The notes: generated by a model not told the origin, from the sequence alone. A stretch of DNA of 29,996 bases from WRAI01 sp031549605 (GCA_031549605.1 JAVBPM010000021.1:1-29996); one strand, 5' to 3'. Positions 20,464-28,682 are shown, counted from the first letter of the stretch. Numbers and translations are program-made.

Positions 20464-22515
20464 ATGAAAAGCACAAGAAAGTACCTAGCCATCCTCATGG
20501 CCTGCCTGATGCTGGTCGCCCTGTTCGCCGGTTGTAAAACAGGCGATGACACCACGACAACAGCGCCGGCCACCGGTACGGGCACGCCCGCCACCGACAC
20601 GCCCGCCTCTGATGGCCCGTCCTCGGGCAACGACACGCTGGTCATCGGCACCACCGAGTTCAATGGCGTGTTCAACTACCTGTTCTACAACACCGCCTAT
20701 GACGCCAACGTCATCAACCTGATTGACCTCGCCATTTACGATGGCGACCGCGGCGGCGCGCTGGTTTCCGGCGTTTGCGAGTACAAGACGCCCGAAGTCA
20801 TCAAAGACGCTGCCGGCAAAGATGTCGGCGCCAAGTACACCTTTAAGATTAAAGACGGCATCAAGTTCTCGGACGGCGAAGCTGTCACCGCCGATGACAT
20901 CATCTTTACTTACAAGGTCATGGCCAGCCCGGCCTACGAAGGTCTGGCCGCGCTGCAGACGTTGCCGATTCCGGGTATCAACGAGTACCGCTACGACGAT
21001 CCCAACTACAAGGCTAAGCTGGCTGAAATCGAAACCGAAGCCAAGAACATTCCCGACGAAGATTTGGTCGCCGCCTGCAAAGATATGGCCGTGGCCGATT
21101 ATGAGACGCCCGATTACGGCCCCGAAGGTCTGATTACCGATCTGGGTCTGACCATCGACGCCGCGCTGACCGCCGGCAGCGATGAGTACAAGACGGCCGT
21201 CATCGACGCCGCCACAAAGGCCTATCATGACAACTTTGCCGATTTCTTCCTGCCCGAACTGATTGCCGCCAAACAGCAGAAGTTGACGCTTGAATACGTC
21301 AACGCCAACATGGCCAGCGGCGAAAAAGTCAAGGATATCTCCGGCATCAAGAAAGTCGACGACATGACCGTTGAAGTCACCGTCGACGGCATTGACCCGA
21401 CCGCCGAGGCCAGCCTGGCCATTCACATCCTGCCCGAGCACTACTACGGTGAAGGCATCACCAAAACCGACCTGTCCAAGATGAAAGAGAAAAACGGCAA
21501 GCCCATGGGTGGTGGCCCGTACATCTTTGATGATTTCAAAGACGGCGTCGTGACTCTGCACGCCAACCCCGACTACTTCAAGGGCAAACCCAACATTGAG
21601 AAGGTCGTGTTCCAGACCATCCCGACAACCGACCAGGCGACCGCGGCCGCCAACGGCACCGTCGATGTCATGGAAGTCTCCTGCACGCCTGATAACGTCA
21701 AGCTGATGGAAGACAACGGCAAGTTCAACTACATTTACGACCGCAACGGCTGGGGCTACGTCGGCGTCAGCGCCAAGAAAATCCCCGACATCAATATCCG
21801 CAAGGGCCTGATGTTCGCCATGAACCGCGATTTGGGCGTCAAGACCTACTACGGCGACCTCGCCGTCGTGCTGGAGCGTCCGATCACCATGGCCAGCTGG
21901 GGCTATCCGAGCGACAACACACCGGTCTACACCTACGACCTCGCCAAAGCCAAGGAGAGCTTCTTGGCTGCCGGCTACAAGGAAGAGGGCGGCAAGCTGG
22001 TCAAGGACGGCAAGGTGCTGAAGTTTGACGCTTACATCTCCTCGACCGACCACCCGGTTAACCCGCTCTACACCCAGATGAAGAACGACCTGGAAGCCAT
22101 GGGTTGTGAGTTCGCCATTTCGCAGCTCGATTGGGGCGCCTACAGCGAGCAGTATCAGGACGGCGACCTCATGATTTGGGCCGCTGCCTACGGCGACGGC
22201 TCGCCCGACCCCGACTGCTACCAGATGTTCCACACCGACTCCATCGCCGCCAAAAACAACCCCTACCAGCTCAGCGATCCGGCTGTTGACAGCCTGATCA
22301 TGCAGGGCCGCGGCATCCTCGACCAGGAAGCGCGCAAGCCCATCTACAATGAGCTGTACAAGAAGATTATGGAAACGGCGACGGTTATGCCGTACTACCA
22401 GCGTATGGAAATGTACGTCATCAACCCCGATAAGGTTGACGTTGACACACTGGTTCAAGATCCCGACCCCTTCTACGGCTTCTACGCCGGCATTGACAAG
22501 CTGAAACTCAAGTAA
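20464..22515 (+). CDS. oppA: Peptide ABC transporter substrate-binding lipoprotein (family 5)
   Basis: 683-residue extracellular solute-binding protein of the OppA/DppA family. A signal peptide (about 1-23) ends at lipobox FAGC, with Cys24 as the lipidated residue, followed by a Thr/Pro/Gly linker to about 56. The binding fold starts at TLVIGTTEFNGVF. The motif FSDGEAVTADDIIFTYK (135-151) is characteristic. A helical, acidic segment of roughly 110 residues (about 175-287) is inserted before VDDMTVEVTV, making the protein longer than the usual 530-600. ATG 20464 has AGGAGGGA about 5 nt upstream; the frame extends to 20401 without a start signal. First gene of a six-gene operon. Peptide is the likely substrate, but family 5 also binds nickel, sugars and other ligands. 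Confidence 0.92.
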   Translation: MKSTRKYLAILMACLMLVALFAGCKTGDDTTTTAPATGTGTPATDTPASDGPSSGNDTLVIGTTEFNGVFNYLFYNTAYDANVINLIDLAIYDGDRGGALVSGVCEYKTPEVIKDAAGKDVGAKYTFKIKDGIKFSDGEAVTADDIIFTYKVMASPAYEGLAALQTLPIPGINEYRYDDPNYKAKLAEIETEAKNIPDEDLVAACKDMAVADYETPDYGPEGLITDLGLTIDAALTAGSDEYKTAVIDAATKAYHDNFADFFLPELIAAKQQKLTLEYVNANMASGEKVKDISGIKKVDDMTVEVTVDGIDPTAEASLAIHILPEHYYGEGITKTDLSKMKEKNGKPMGGGPYIFDDFKDGVVTLHANPDYFKGKPNIEKVVFQTIPTTDQATAAANGTVDVMEVSCTPDNVKLMEDNGKFNYIYDRNGWGYVGVSAKKIPDINIRKGLMFAMNRDLGVKTYYGDLAVVLERPITMASWGYPSDNTPVYTYDLAKAKESFLAAGYKEEGGKLVKDGKVLKFDAYISSTDHPVNPLYTQMKNDLEAMGCEFAISQLDWGAYSEQYQDGDLMIWAAAYGDGSPDPDCYQMFHTDSIAAKNNPYQLSDPAVDSLIMQGRGILDQEARKPIYNELYKKIMETATVMPYYQRMEMYVINPDKVDVDTLVQDPDPFYGFYAGIDKLKLK

Positions 22516-22528
22516 GTAAAAATGCATG

Positions 22529-22571
22529 GGGCGACCCGATCCGCTTTGGGTCGGGTCGCCCTGTCTTTCTT
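22529..22571 (+). terminator. Intrinsic terminator/attenuator between the lipoprotein and permease genes
   Basis: GGGCGACCCGA (22529-22539) and TCGGGTCGCCC (22551-22561) form a perfect 11-bp stem with an 11-nt loop, followed by TGTCTTTCTT. No separate promoter is obvious before the next gene, so partial termination is probable, leaving more lipoprotein mRNA than permease mRNA. Confidence 0.85.
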
Positions 22572-22621
22572 AAGTAAGCACTTCCTTATCCCCCAACCGA
22601 CACCAAGGAGCGTGAAATACC

Positions 22622-23584
22622 TTGTGGCAGTACATTATTAGGCGCATTGCAATCAGCATTGTTATCCTGTTCGGCGTTGCATTTATCATTTACTGCTTGA
22701 TTCAGGCCATGCCGGGTGACTATGTAAGCAAAATCACCACCGGCAAAAAAAATGTCACTCCCGAAATGATTGCGCGACTCAACCACTTACTGGGACTGGA
22801 TAAAGGCCTGTTTGAGGGCTTCTTTAGCTGGTGCGGCCAGGTGTTGCGCGGCAACTTTGGCGAATCCTTCTTCTACTTTAAGCCTGTTACCGAGATTTTG
22901 GGCGAAAAGATGGTCATGTCCTTCACGCTGGCGCTGCCCGTCTTTGTGCTGGAACTGCTCATTGCCGTGCCGCTGGGCATCATCAGCGCCACAAAGCCCT
23001 ACACAACTGTCGACTATACGGTGACAACGTTTGCCTTCATCGGCCTTTCGTTGCCCACCTTCTTCTTTGCCACCATTTTGAAGCGCGTCTTTGCCTACGG
23101 GTTGGGCTGGCTGCCGCCGAGCTATATTATCGACCAAAGTCTTACCGGCTCGGCGTCATTTTTCAACAGGGTGGAGAACTATATCCTACCCGTTACCTGT
23201 CTGCTGATTGTCGGCGTGGGTGGCTATATGCGCTACGCCCGCACCAATATGATGGACGTGCTAAACGCCGACTACATTCGTACCGCACGGGCCAAGGGCC
23301 TTAGCGAACGAACGGTTATCTATAAGCACGCCTTTAGAAACACCCTAATCCCCATCGTCACCATGATTGGCGGCGCCATTCCCGGCCTCTTTGCCGGCGC
23401 GATGATTACCGAGAACCTGTTTGGCTTCCCCGGCATTGGCTGGACCGGCTATCAAGCGCTGCAAAACGGCGACATCCCGCTCATTATGGCCTTTAATGTC
23501 ATACTCGCGGCGTTGACGCTGCTGGGCACGCTGCTGGCCGACATCTCGTACGCCCTGGTCGACCCGCGCGTACGCTTGAGTTAG
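22622..23584 (+). CDS. oppB: Peptide ABC transporter permease, OppB/DppB type
   Basis: 320-residue inner-membrane permease with six predicted helices. The N-terminus (WQYIIRRIAISIVILFGVAFIIY) and the cytoplasmic EAA loop (DYIRTARAKGLSERTVIYKHAFRN, about 220-243) are typical of OppB/DppB. The protein ends with DPRVRLS, the standard OppB terminus. TTG 22622 is the only sensible start: AAGGAG is 11 nt upstream and no ATG is available near it. It forms the translocation channel with the OppC-type protein and is energised by the two ATPases downstream. Length is normal for the family. Confidence 0.94.
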   Translation: MWQYIIRRIAISIVILFGVAFIIYCLIQAMPGDYVSKITTGKKNVTPEMIARLNHLLGLDKGLFEGFFSWCGQVLRGNFGESFFYFKPVTEILGEKMVMSFTLALPVFVLELLIAVPLGIISATKPYTTVDYTVTTFAFIGLSLPTFFFATILKRVFAYGLGWLPPSYIIDQSLTGSASFFNRVENYILPVTCLLIVGVGGYMRYARTNMMDVLNADYIRTARAKGLSERTVIYKHAFRNTLIPIVTMIGGAIPGLFAGAMITENLFGFPGIGWTGYQALQNGDIPLIMAFNVILAALTLLGTLLADISYALVDPRVRLS

Positions 23585-23593
23585 GAGGCAGTC

Positions 23594-24799
23594 ATGAACG
23601 AGAAAGTAAACGAACAGGGCGCCGAAAACCAGGTCGTAAGCCCGAGCCAACTCGTTATACGCCGCTTTCTGCGCAGCAAGCTGGCTGTGTTCGGCGTATG
23701 CATTCTAGTTGTGATTACGCTATTCAGTGTTGTCGGCCCGATATTTGTGCCGTATGGAGAGTACGAGCAGTTTTTTGCCATTGAAACGTCCTACGATGCC
23801 AAGACGCTACAGGCGCTGGTTGACCGTGGCACCATTGATATGGACACTCAGATTAACACCCTGCATAAAGAGAAGAATGTCCAGTCAAAGATATTAAAAT
23901 CGGAAGTCGATGTGCCGGGCAAGGAAATTTACACTGTCGGACAGGCCATTGAGGGCGTAATTCCCGCCGACAAGGATCCCGAGCAGCGCTACCGTCTCTA
24001 CAATGTCAGCTTCCAAGACAAGGAAAAGAAAGAACTGGTTCAGGACGGCTTTACAACTGACAAAGAGATTTTGTTGTACAGCCAGAAGCCCATTTCATCC
24101 GACCATTTGCTGGGCACCGACAAGGACGGTAACGACGTGTTTACCCGCCTAATGTACGGCGGTCGCATATCCCTGATGATCGGTCTGATTTGCGTATTGA
24201 TTGAGCTGTTGATCGGCGTGACGCTGGGCGGCATTGCCGGTTACTGTGGCGGCATTATCGACGCTATTATCATGCGCATTGTCGATATCATGAACTCCAT
24301 CCCCACATTCCCGGTCATTATTTTGATTAACAGCGGCATGCGTGCGATGGAAATCGCTGAGGATATGAAAATATTTGTGCTCATGCTAGTCATCGGCTTG
24401 CTCAGTTGGCCGGGTGTGGCGCGCATGGTACGCGGTCAAATCCTATCGCTGCGCGAGCAGGAGTTTATGGTGGCCACCGAGGCGACGGGCATTAAGCCCA
24501 GCCGCCGCATCTTCCGCCATCTGCTGCCCAATGTTATGCCGCAGCTGATTGTCAGCGCCACGCTGGGTGTCGGCTCCGTCATCCTGCTCGAATCGGCGCT
24601 TAGCTTCCTCGGGCTCGGTGTTTCCACGCCCTATTCGACGTGGGGCATCATGATTAACAGCGTTACCGACCAGAACATTATGATGAACTGTCTCAACGTC
24701 TGGGTGCCGCCCGGACTGGCGATTTTGTTCACGGTTATGGCCATTAACTTCGTCGGCGACGGTCTGCGCGACGCCTTCGATCCCAAGATGAAGAGGTGA
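23594..24799 (+). CDS. oppC: Peptide ABC transporter permease, OppC/DppC type, with extended extracellular loop
   Basis: 401-residue permease, about 100 longer than the usual 290-310. The extra length lies between TM1 (about 30-52) and the conserved HLLGTDKDGNDVFTRLMYGGR (171-191). Residues about 55-165 are charged and hydrophilic and should sit outside the membrane. The EAA loop (EFMVATEATGIKPSRRIFRHLLPN) and the remaining helices are normal. ATG 23594 has TAGGAGGC 5-8 nt upstream and lies 9 nt after oppB. The stop codon is 5 nt before the oppD start. The extra loop would face the docked binding lipoprotein, which also carries an unusual insertion. Confidence 0.94.
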   Translation: MNEKVNEQGAENQVVSPSQLVIRRFLRSKLAVFGVCILVVITLFSVVGPIFVPYGEYEQFFAIETSYDAKTLQALVDRGTIDMDTQINTLHKEKNVQSKILKSEVDVPGKEIYTVGQAIEGVIPADKDPEQRYRLYNVSFQDKEKKELVQDGFTTDKEILLYSQKPISSDHLLGTDKDGNDVFTRLMYGGRISLMIGLICVLIELLIGVTLGGIAGYCGGIIDAIIMRIVDIMNSIPTFPVIILINSGMRAMEIAEDMKIFVLMLVIGLLSWPGVARMVRGQILSLREQEFMVATEATGIKPSRRIFRHLLPNVMPQLIVSATLGVGSVILLESALSFLGLGVSTPYSTWGIMINSVTDQNIMMNCLNVWVPPGLAILFTVMAINFVGDGLRDAFDPKMKR

Positions 24800-24804
24800 G
24801 CGGT

Positions 24805-25932
24805 ATGGCTAATAAATTAGATGTGCGCGCCATCGCCAAACACAACACCAAGCAAATCAAGAAATTTGAGAAGCTGAAAAAGCGCCGTGATATTCCCGCC
24901 AGCGAATACACAACACGCATGCAGAACCCCGACAACCTCATTGAGTTTGACAACCTGACCACCCACTTTTTTACCGATATCGGCACCGTACGCGCCGTGG
25001 ACGGCGTCAGCTTTGACATCCCGCGCGGCAAGACCATCGGCGTTGTAGGCGAGTCGGGCTGCGGCAAGAGCGTAACCTCCATGTCGCTGATGCGGCTGGT
25101 GCAGGGTCCCACGGGTCAGATTATCGACGGCGCCATTCGCTACGCGCGCGAGCGCGGCGGCGAGGCCCTTGACCTCACCAAGGCGCCCATCAAGATGATG
25201 CAGCAAATCCGCGGCAACGAGATTGCCATGATTTTCCAAGAGCCGATGACCAGCCTCAACCCCGTCTTTACCATCGGCCGGCAAATCGGCGAGGTCATAG
25301 CGTTGCACAACCCCGATATGCCCAAAGCCAAAGTAAAAGAACGCGCGATTGAAATGCTCAAAACGGTTGGCATCGCGCGCGCCGAGGGCATTTACAAGTC
25401 CTATCCGCACGAGCTGTCGGGCGGTATGCGTCAGCGCGTTATGATTGCCATTGCGCTGGCCTGTGACCCGCAGCTGATTATCGCCGACGAGCCGACCACG
25501 GCGCTGGATGTCACCATCCAGGCGCAGGTGCTCGACCTGTTGCGCGACCTGAAGGATAAGATTTCCGCCTCCATTATGCTGATTACCCATGATTTGGGCG
25601 TTGTCGCCGAAATGGCCGACTACGTCATCGTCATGTACGCCGGTCGCGTCATCGAGCGCGGCACGGCCGAGGACATCTACCACAACCCCAAGCACCCCTA
25701 CACCATCGGGCTGCTCAACAGCAAGCCGGCCGTCGGCAAAGAGGTCGACCGTCTCTACTCCATCCCCGGCAACGTGCCCAACCCCATCAACATGCCCGAC
25801 TGCTGCTACTTCAAAGACCGCTGCGAGCAGTGCGTGGCCGCGTGTGAGGGCAACTATCCCGCCGAGGTCAAGTTGTCCGGCACCCATTCGGTGTCCTGCT
25901 ACCGCTACGCGAATGGAGGTGACGCGCAATGA
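24805..25932 (+). CDS. oppD: Peptide ABC transporter ATPase, OppD/DppD type
   Basis: 375-residue cytoplasmic ATPase. About 45 N-terminal residues, rich in Lys and Arg, precede the ABC core. Walker A is GESGCGKS (82-89), the signature is LSGGMRQR, Walker B is LIIADEP and the H-loop is ITHDLGVV. The C-terminal oligopeptide domain contains a cysteine-rich stretch (CCYFKDRCEQCVAAC) and a late Cys near the end. Some DppD proteins bind a 4Fe-4S cluster with such cysteines. ATG 24805 is chosen over GTG 24796 because GAGGTG is 6 nt upstream. The 3' end overlaps oppF by the ATGA tetranucleotide. Confidence 0.94.
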   Translation: MANKLDVRAIAKHNTKQIKKFEKLKKRRDIPASEYTTRMQNPDNLIEFDNLTTHFFTDIGTVRAVDGVSFDIPRGKTIGVVGESGCGKSVTSMSLMRLVQGPTGQIIDGAIRYARERGGEALDLTKAPIKMMQQIRGNEIAMIFQEPMTSLNPVFTIGRQIGEVIALHNPDMPKAKVKERAIEMLKTVGIARAEGIYKSYPHELSGGMRQRVMIAIALACDPQLIIADEPTTALDVTIQAQVLDLLRDLKDKISASIMLITHDLGVVAEMADYVIVMYAGRVIERGTAEDIYHNPKHPYTIGLLNSKPAVGKEVDRLYSIPGNVPNPINMPDCCYFKDRCEQCVAACEGNYPAEVKLSGTHSVSCYRYANGGDAQ

Positions 25933-26918
25933 ACCAGCCCAACGATACCAAAAACATCATTGAGGTCAAGGACCTGTACCAGTATTTTCCCATCAAAAGC
26001 GGGCTACTGCAGCGCGTGACCGGCCATGTGCGCGCCGTTGACGGCGTCAGCTTTACTGTGCCGCGCGGCAAGACCATGGGTCTGGTGGGTGAGTCGGGCT
26101 GCGGCAAGACGACTGTCGGCCGCACCATTCTGCGCCTGTACAAGCCAACCAAGGGCAAGGTGCTCTACAACGGCGAGGATATGGGCACGCTACCCAAAAA
26201 GAGACTGCGCGCCATGCGTCCTCAATTCCAGCTCATTTTCCAAGACCCGTACAGCTCGCTGTCGCCGCGTATGCCGGTCAGTGAGATTATCGGCGAGGCC
26301 GTGCGCACGCATAATATCGTGCCCAAGGCACAGTACCGCGACTACGTTTTGAAGATTATGGCCGACTGCGGCCTGCAGCGCCACCATGTCGACCGCTACC
26401 CGCATGAGTTTTCGGGCGGTCAGCGGCAGCGCATCTGTATTGCGCGCGCACTGGCGCTCAACCCCAAGTTTATCGTTTGCGACGAGCCGGTCAGCGCGCT
26501 CGACGTGTCCATTCAGGCGCAGATTATCAACCTGATGCAGGATTTGCAGAACGAATACGGGCTGTCCTATCTGTGTAGCAGCCACGACCTGTCGGTCGTT
26601 GAGCACATTTCCGACTTTGTCGGCGTTATGTACCTTGGTTCCATGGTGGAGATTGCCGATAAAACCGAGCTGTACAGAAACCCGTCGCACCCCTACACGC
26701 GCGCGTTGCTGTCGGCTGTGCCGGTTCCCGACCCGTCTTACAAAATGAAGCGCACCATTCTGCAGGGCGATATTCCGTCGCCCGCCAATCCGCCCAAGGG
26801 CTGCAAATTTCACACCCGCTGCCCACACGCGACCGAGCAGTGCAAAACCGAGGTGCCGGTTATGACCGACATCGGCAACGGCCATATGGTCGCCTGCCAT
26901 CACGTCGGCCGTATTTAG
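25929..26918 (+). CDS. oppF: Peptide ABC transporter ATPase, OppF/DppF type
   Basis: 329-residue ATPase that pairs with the OppD-type subunit. Walker A is GESGCGKT (54-61), the signature FSGGQRQR, Walker B FIVCDEP and the H-loop SSHDLSVV. The Q-loop region IFQDPYSSLSPRM is typical of OppF. The C-terminus has GCKFHTRCPHATEQC, the OppF/DppF-type Cys motif. ATG 25929 overlaps the oppD stop in ATGA, with GGAGGTG upstream, so the two ATPases are made in a coupled 1:1 ratio. Length is normal. Confidence 0.95.
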   Translation: MNQPNDTKNIIEVKDLYQYFPIKSGLLQRVTGHVRAVDGVSFTVPRGKTMGLVGESGCGKTTVGRTILRLYKPTKGKVLYNGEDMGTLPKKRLRAMRPQFQLIFQDPYSSLSPRMPVSEIIGEAVRTHNIVPKAQYRDYVLKIMADCGLQRHHVDRYPHEFSGGQRQRICIARALALNPKFIVCDEPVSALDVSIQAQIINLMQDLQNEYGLSYLCSSHDLSVVEHISDFVGVMYLGSMVEIADKTELYRNPSHPYTRALLSAVPVPDPSYKMKRTILQGDIPSPANPPKGCKFHTRCPHATEQCKTEVPVMTDIGNGHMVACHHVGRI

Positions 26919-26929
26919 TCAGCGGTTAC

Positions 26930-27655
26930 ATGGCGCTGCAGGGCAAAAAAATTCAATGGATTAGCCTGCGCGAGCTATGGGTCGGATACCGGCACATACT
27001 CGCGCTGGTTTTGTTGCCCATTTCCGGCTTTTGGTTCTTTTTGCTTGAAAGCCTGAACACTCAGCCTGCCTACATCATGTATTCGCCGCTCGACGATCTG
27101 ATACCCTTCGTGCGACAAATGGTCATTCCCTACTACGGCTGGTATCTGTTTATCGCCGTGACGCTGGTGTTTATGCTGCTGCGCGCGCCGCGCGACTTTG
27201 TGTCGCTGTGTATTTATATGTACGGCATGCAGATGATTATCTGCATCGTCTACGCCATCTTCCCCAACGGGCAGGACCTGCGACCCGCACTAAACGGGCT
27301 TGAGGGCACGGACATATTCACCAAGACCATCGCCGCGCTCTACCAGGTCGACACACCAACCAACAGCATGCCCAGCATCCACGTCACGCACACCATCGCC
27401 TGCTGCACAGCATGGTGGCGTTACACCCAGCTGGGGCGGTTGCGTCTGCCGGTGCTGGTGTTCAACAGCCTGTTCGGACTGTCGATTATCATGTCGACGG
27501 TGATGATTAAGCAGCATTCCATCATCGATGTCGTGGCCGGCATCACCTTGTCGTTCGCCTGCTACCCGTTGGTCTATGTGCTGCGCCCCAACCCGGTGGA
27601 AACCGAGCGCGTGCGCCTGCCGCTGCCGGTGCGACTGGTATCCAAAACGACATAA
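26930..27655 (+). CDS. PAP2-superfamily membrane phosphatase or transferase
   Basis: 241-residue integral membrane protein with about six hydrophobic helices. Motif C2 is PSIH (148-151) and motif C3 is the H-x3-D of KQHSIID (His196, Asp200), so the catalytic histidines are present. The first motif is reduced: an Arg-Pro occurs at 118-119 but the usual Lys seven residues before Arg is missing. That pattern recalls the inositol-phosphorylceramide-synthase-like branch more than classical PA phosphatases. Substrates could be lipid or polyprenyl phosphates. ATG 26930 lies 11 nt after oppF with no clear Shine-Dalgarno; the frame runs back into oppF without a good start. It is the last gene of the transporter operon, with no obvious functional link. 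Confidence 0.85.
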   Translation: MALQGKKIQWISLRELWVGYRHILALVLLPISGFWFFLLESLNTQPAYIMYSPLDDLIPFVRQMVIPYYGWYLFIAVTLVFMLLRAPRDFVSLCIYMYGMQMIICIVYAIFPNGQDLRPALNGLEGTDIFTKTIAALYQVDTPTNSMPSIHVTHTIACCTAWWRYTQLGRLRLPVLVFNSLFGLSIIMSTVMIKQHSIIDVVAGITLSFACYPLVYVLRPNPVETERVRLPLPVRLVSKTT

Positions 27656-27686
27656 AAAACCCCGGCCTCAGCCGGGGCTTTATTTC
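27654..27686 (+). terminator. Bidirectional intrinsic terminator
   Basis: CCCCGGC (27660-27666), loop CTCA, GCCGGGG (27671-27677), then CTTTATTT. Six A at 27654-27659 give the U-tract for minus-strand transcripts. It lies between convergent operons ending at 27655 (plus) and 27700 (minus) and can serve both. Confidence 0.92.
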
Positions 27687-27699
27687 TTCGCCGAGCCGG

Positions 27700-27939
27700 T
27701 CAGCTCAGTTGGTTGTCGCCGCTGTCGCGCATCAGGCTGCAGCCAACCTCAGCGGCGGTGCGCTCAATGCGCTGTCGGTCAACGCCGGTGGTGTCGTAGT
27801 CAACCGTCAGCCGTGACAGCGCGTGGTTAACGCTGACCGATTTAACGCCCGCCAGCCGTGACAGCTGGCTTTTCAACTCATAGGCATCACGCGAGTCCTT
27901 GAGCCCGTCAATGATATAATAGTCGCTAACCTGTGCCAT
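27700..27939 (-). CDS. Small HMA-fold protein lacking the CxxC metal site
   Basis: 79-residue protein with the beta-alpha-beta-beta-alpha-beta pattern of heavy-metal-associated domains: YYIIDGL, a helix from about 18 to 29, AGVKSVSVNHALSRLTVDYD and a second helix ending AAEVGCSL. In true HMA proteins the first loop reads GMTCxxC; here it is GLKDSRD, so both cysteines are aspartates (Asp15, Asp18). It is therefore unlikely to bind copper like classic chaperones and may be a protein-interaction or hard-metal-binding variant. ATG 27939 has GAGGTG 6 nt upstream; the longer frame to 28263 is antisense-like and overlaps tcdA. Probably co-transcribed with tcdA, 50 nt upstream. Confidence 0.78.
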   Translation of the reverse strand: MAQVSDYYIIDGLKDSRDAYELKSQLSRLAGVKSVSVNHALSRLTVDYDTTGVDRQRIERTAAEVGCSLMRDSGDNQLS

Positions 27940-27958
27940 GTTCGTCACCTCGCCATCA

Positions 27959-27981
27959 GTTTGCCCGTACATCGGGCAAAC
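27959..27981 (-). promoter_or_regulatory. Perfect 9-bp inverted repeat between tcdA and the HMA-like gene
   Basis: GTTTGCCCG (27959-27967) and CGGGCAAAC (27973-27981) with a 5-nt spacer. There is no U-tract after it in the minus direction, so it is not a normal terminator. It may be an RNA processing or stability element, or an operator. Confidence 0.6.
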
Positions 27982-27989
27982 ATACACAG

Positions 27990-28682
27990 CTACTGCGCCA
28001 GCAGCCGGCGCACGACATAGGACGCGCACGCCAGGCCGGCCGTCGACGGCACAAACATCATGCTGCCGCACAAATGACGCCCGTACTCGGTCGGCGCGTC
28101 GACGTCCAGCGGTTGTTCGCGGCTGTACACCACCGGCAGGTGACGAATGCCACGCCTGCCCAGCTCGCGGCGCATGACGCGCGCCAGCGGACAAACCGCC
28201 GTCTTGGCTAAATCGGTTACCTCGACCTGCGTGGGATCGAGCTTGTTGCCCGTGCCCATGCAACTTATCACCGGCACGGCGTACAGCAGCGCCTTTTCAA
28301 TCAGCAGCAGCTTGGCGGATACCGTGTCAATGGCGTCGACGACAAAGTCCACGCCGTCCAAGTTCAGCAGTTCGGCCGTCTCCGGCGTCAGCAGCAGTTG
28401 CTGCGGTACGACCGATACACCGGGCGCGACGGCCTGAAGCCGTTGTGCCGCGACCCGTGTTTTAGGCAGCCCAATCGACTCGGCCGTAGCCAGCAGCTGT
28501 CGGTTGAGATTAGACGGCGAAAAAACGTCGCCGTCGACCAGCGTCAGTCGCCCGACGCCGCTACGTGCCAGCGCTTCGGCGCAGGTGCCGCCGACGCCGC
28601 CAAGGCCAACCACCAGTACATGTGCCGACGCCAGTCGCGCCAACCCGTCGTCGCCAATCATCCATTGCGTGCGGCTGTGCAC
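27990..28682 (-). CDS. tcdA: tRNA threonylcarbamoyladenosine dehydratase (TcdA/CsdL-like E1 family)
   Basis: 230-residue ThiF/E1-like enzyme. TcdA uses ATP to cyclise t6A at position 37 of ANN-decoding tRNAs to ct6A. The nucleotide loop is GLGGVG (26-31), followed by LVDGDVFSPSNLNRQ with Arg61, Lys74 in GLPKTRV and Asp117 in DAIDT. The middle carries KLDPTQVEVTDLAKTAVCPLARVMRRELGRRGI, a signature of the TcdA/YgdL branch that distinguishes it from ThiF and MoeB; the E1 zinc-binding Cys pairs are absent. GTG 28682 has AGGAG about 9 nt upstream. It is divergent from the hydrolase gene at 28728, with only 45 bp between the starts. Confidence 0.9.
   Translation of the reverse strand: MHSRTQWMIGDDGLARLASAHVLVVGLGGVGGTCAEALARSGVGRLTLVDGDVFSPSNLNRQLLATAESIGLPKTRVAAQRLQAVAPGVSVVPQQLLLTPETAELLNLDGVDFVVDAIDTVSAKLLLIEKALLYAVPVISCMGTGNKLDPTQVEVTDLAKTAVCPLARVMRRELGRRGIRHLPVVYSREQPLDVDAPTEYGRHLCGSMMFVPSTAGLACASYVVRRLLAQ

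Noticed and set aside
20494..20505. Alternative lipobox cysteine (Cys14) in the binding lipoprotein
   Set aside because: It lies inside the hydrophobic core of the signal peptide; Cys24 follows a complete signal peptide and precedes the Thr/Pro linker.
20485..22527. Open frame of 680 codons antisense to the binding lipoprotein gene
   Set aside because: Same GC-bias artefact; the translation is repetitive in Val, Gly and Asp with no domain signature.
24817..25929. Antisense frame over oppD
   Set aside because: Shadow of a motif-complete ATPase gene.
26840..26929. N-terminal extension of the PAP2 protein into oppF
   Set aside because: The extra 30 residues are an out-of-frame reading of conserved OppF sequence with no ribosome binding site; membrane protein homologues start near ATG 26930.
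27940..28263. Long N-terminal extension of the HMA-like protein across tcdA
   Set aside because: It would read the conserved tcdA sequence in another frame; ATG 27939 has a proper GAGGTG site and gives a complete small domain.
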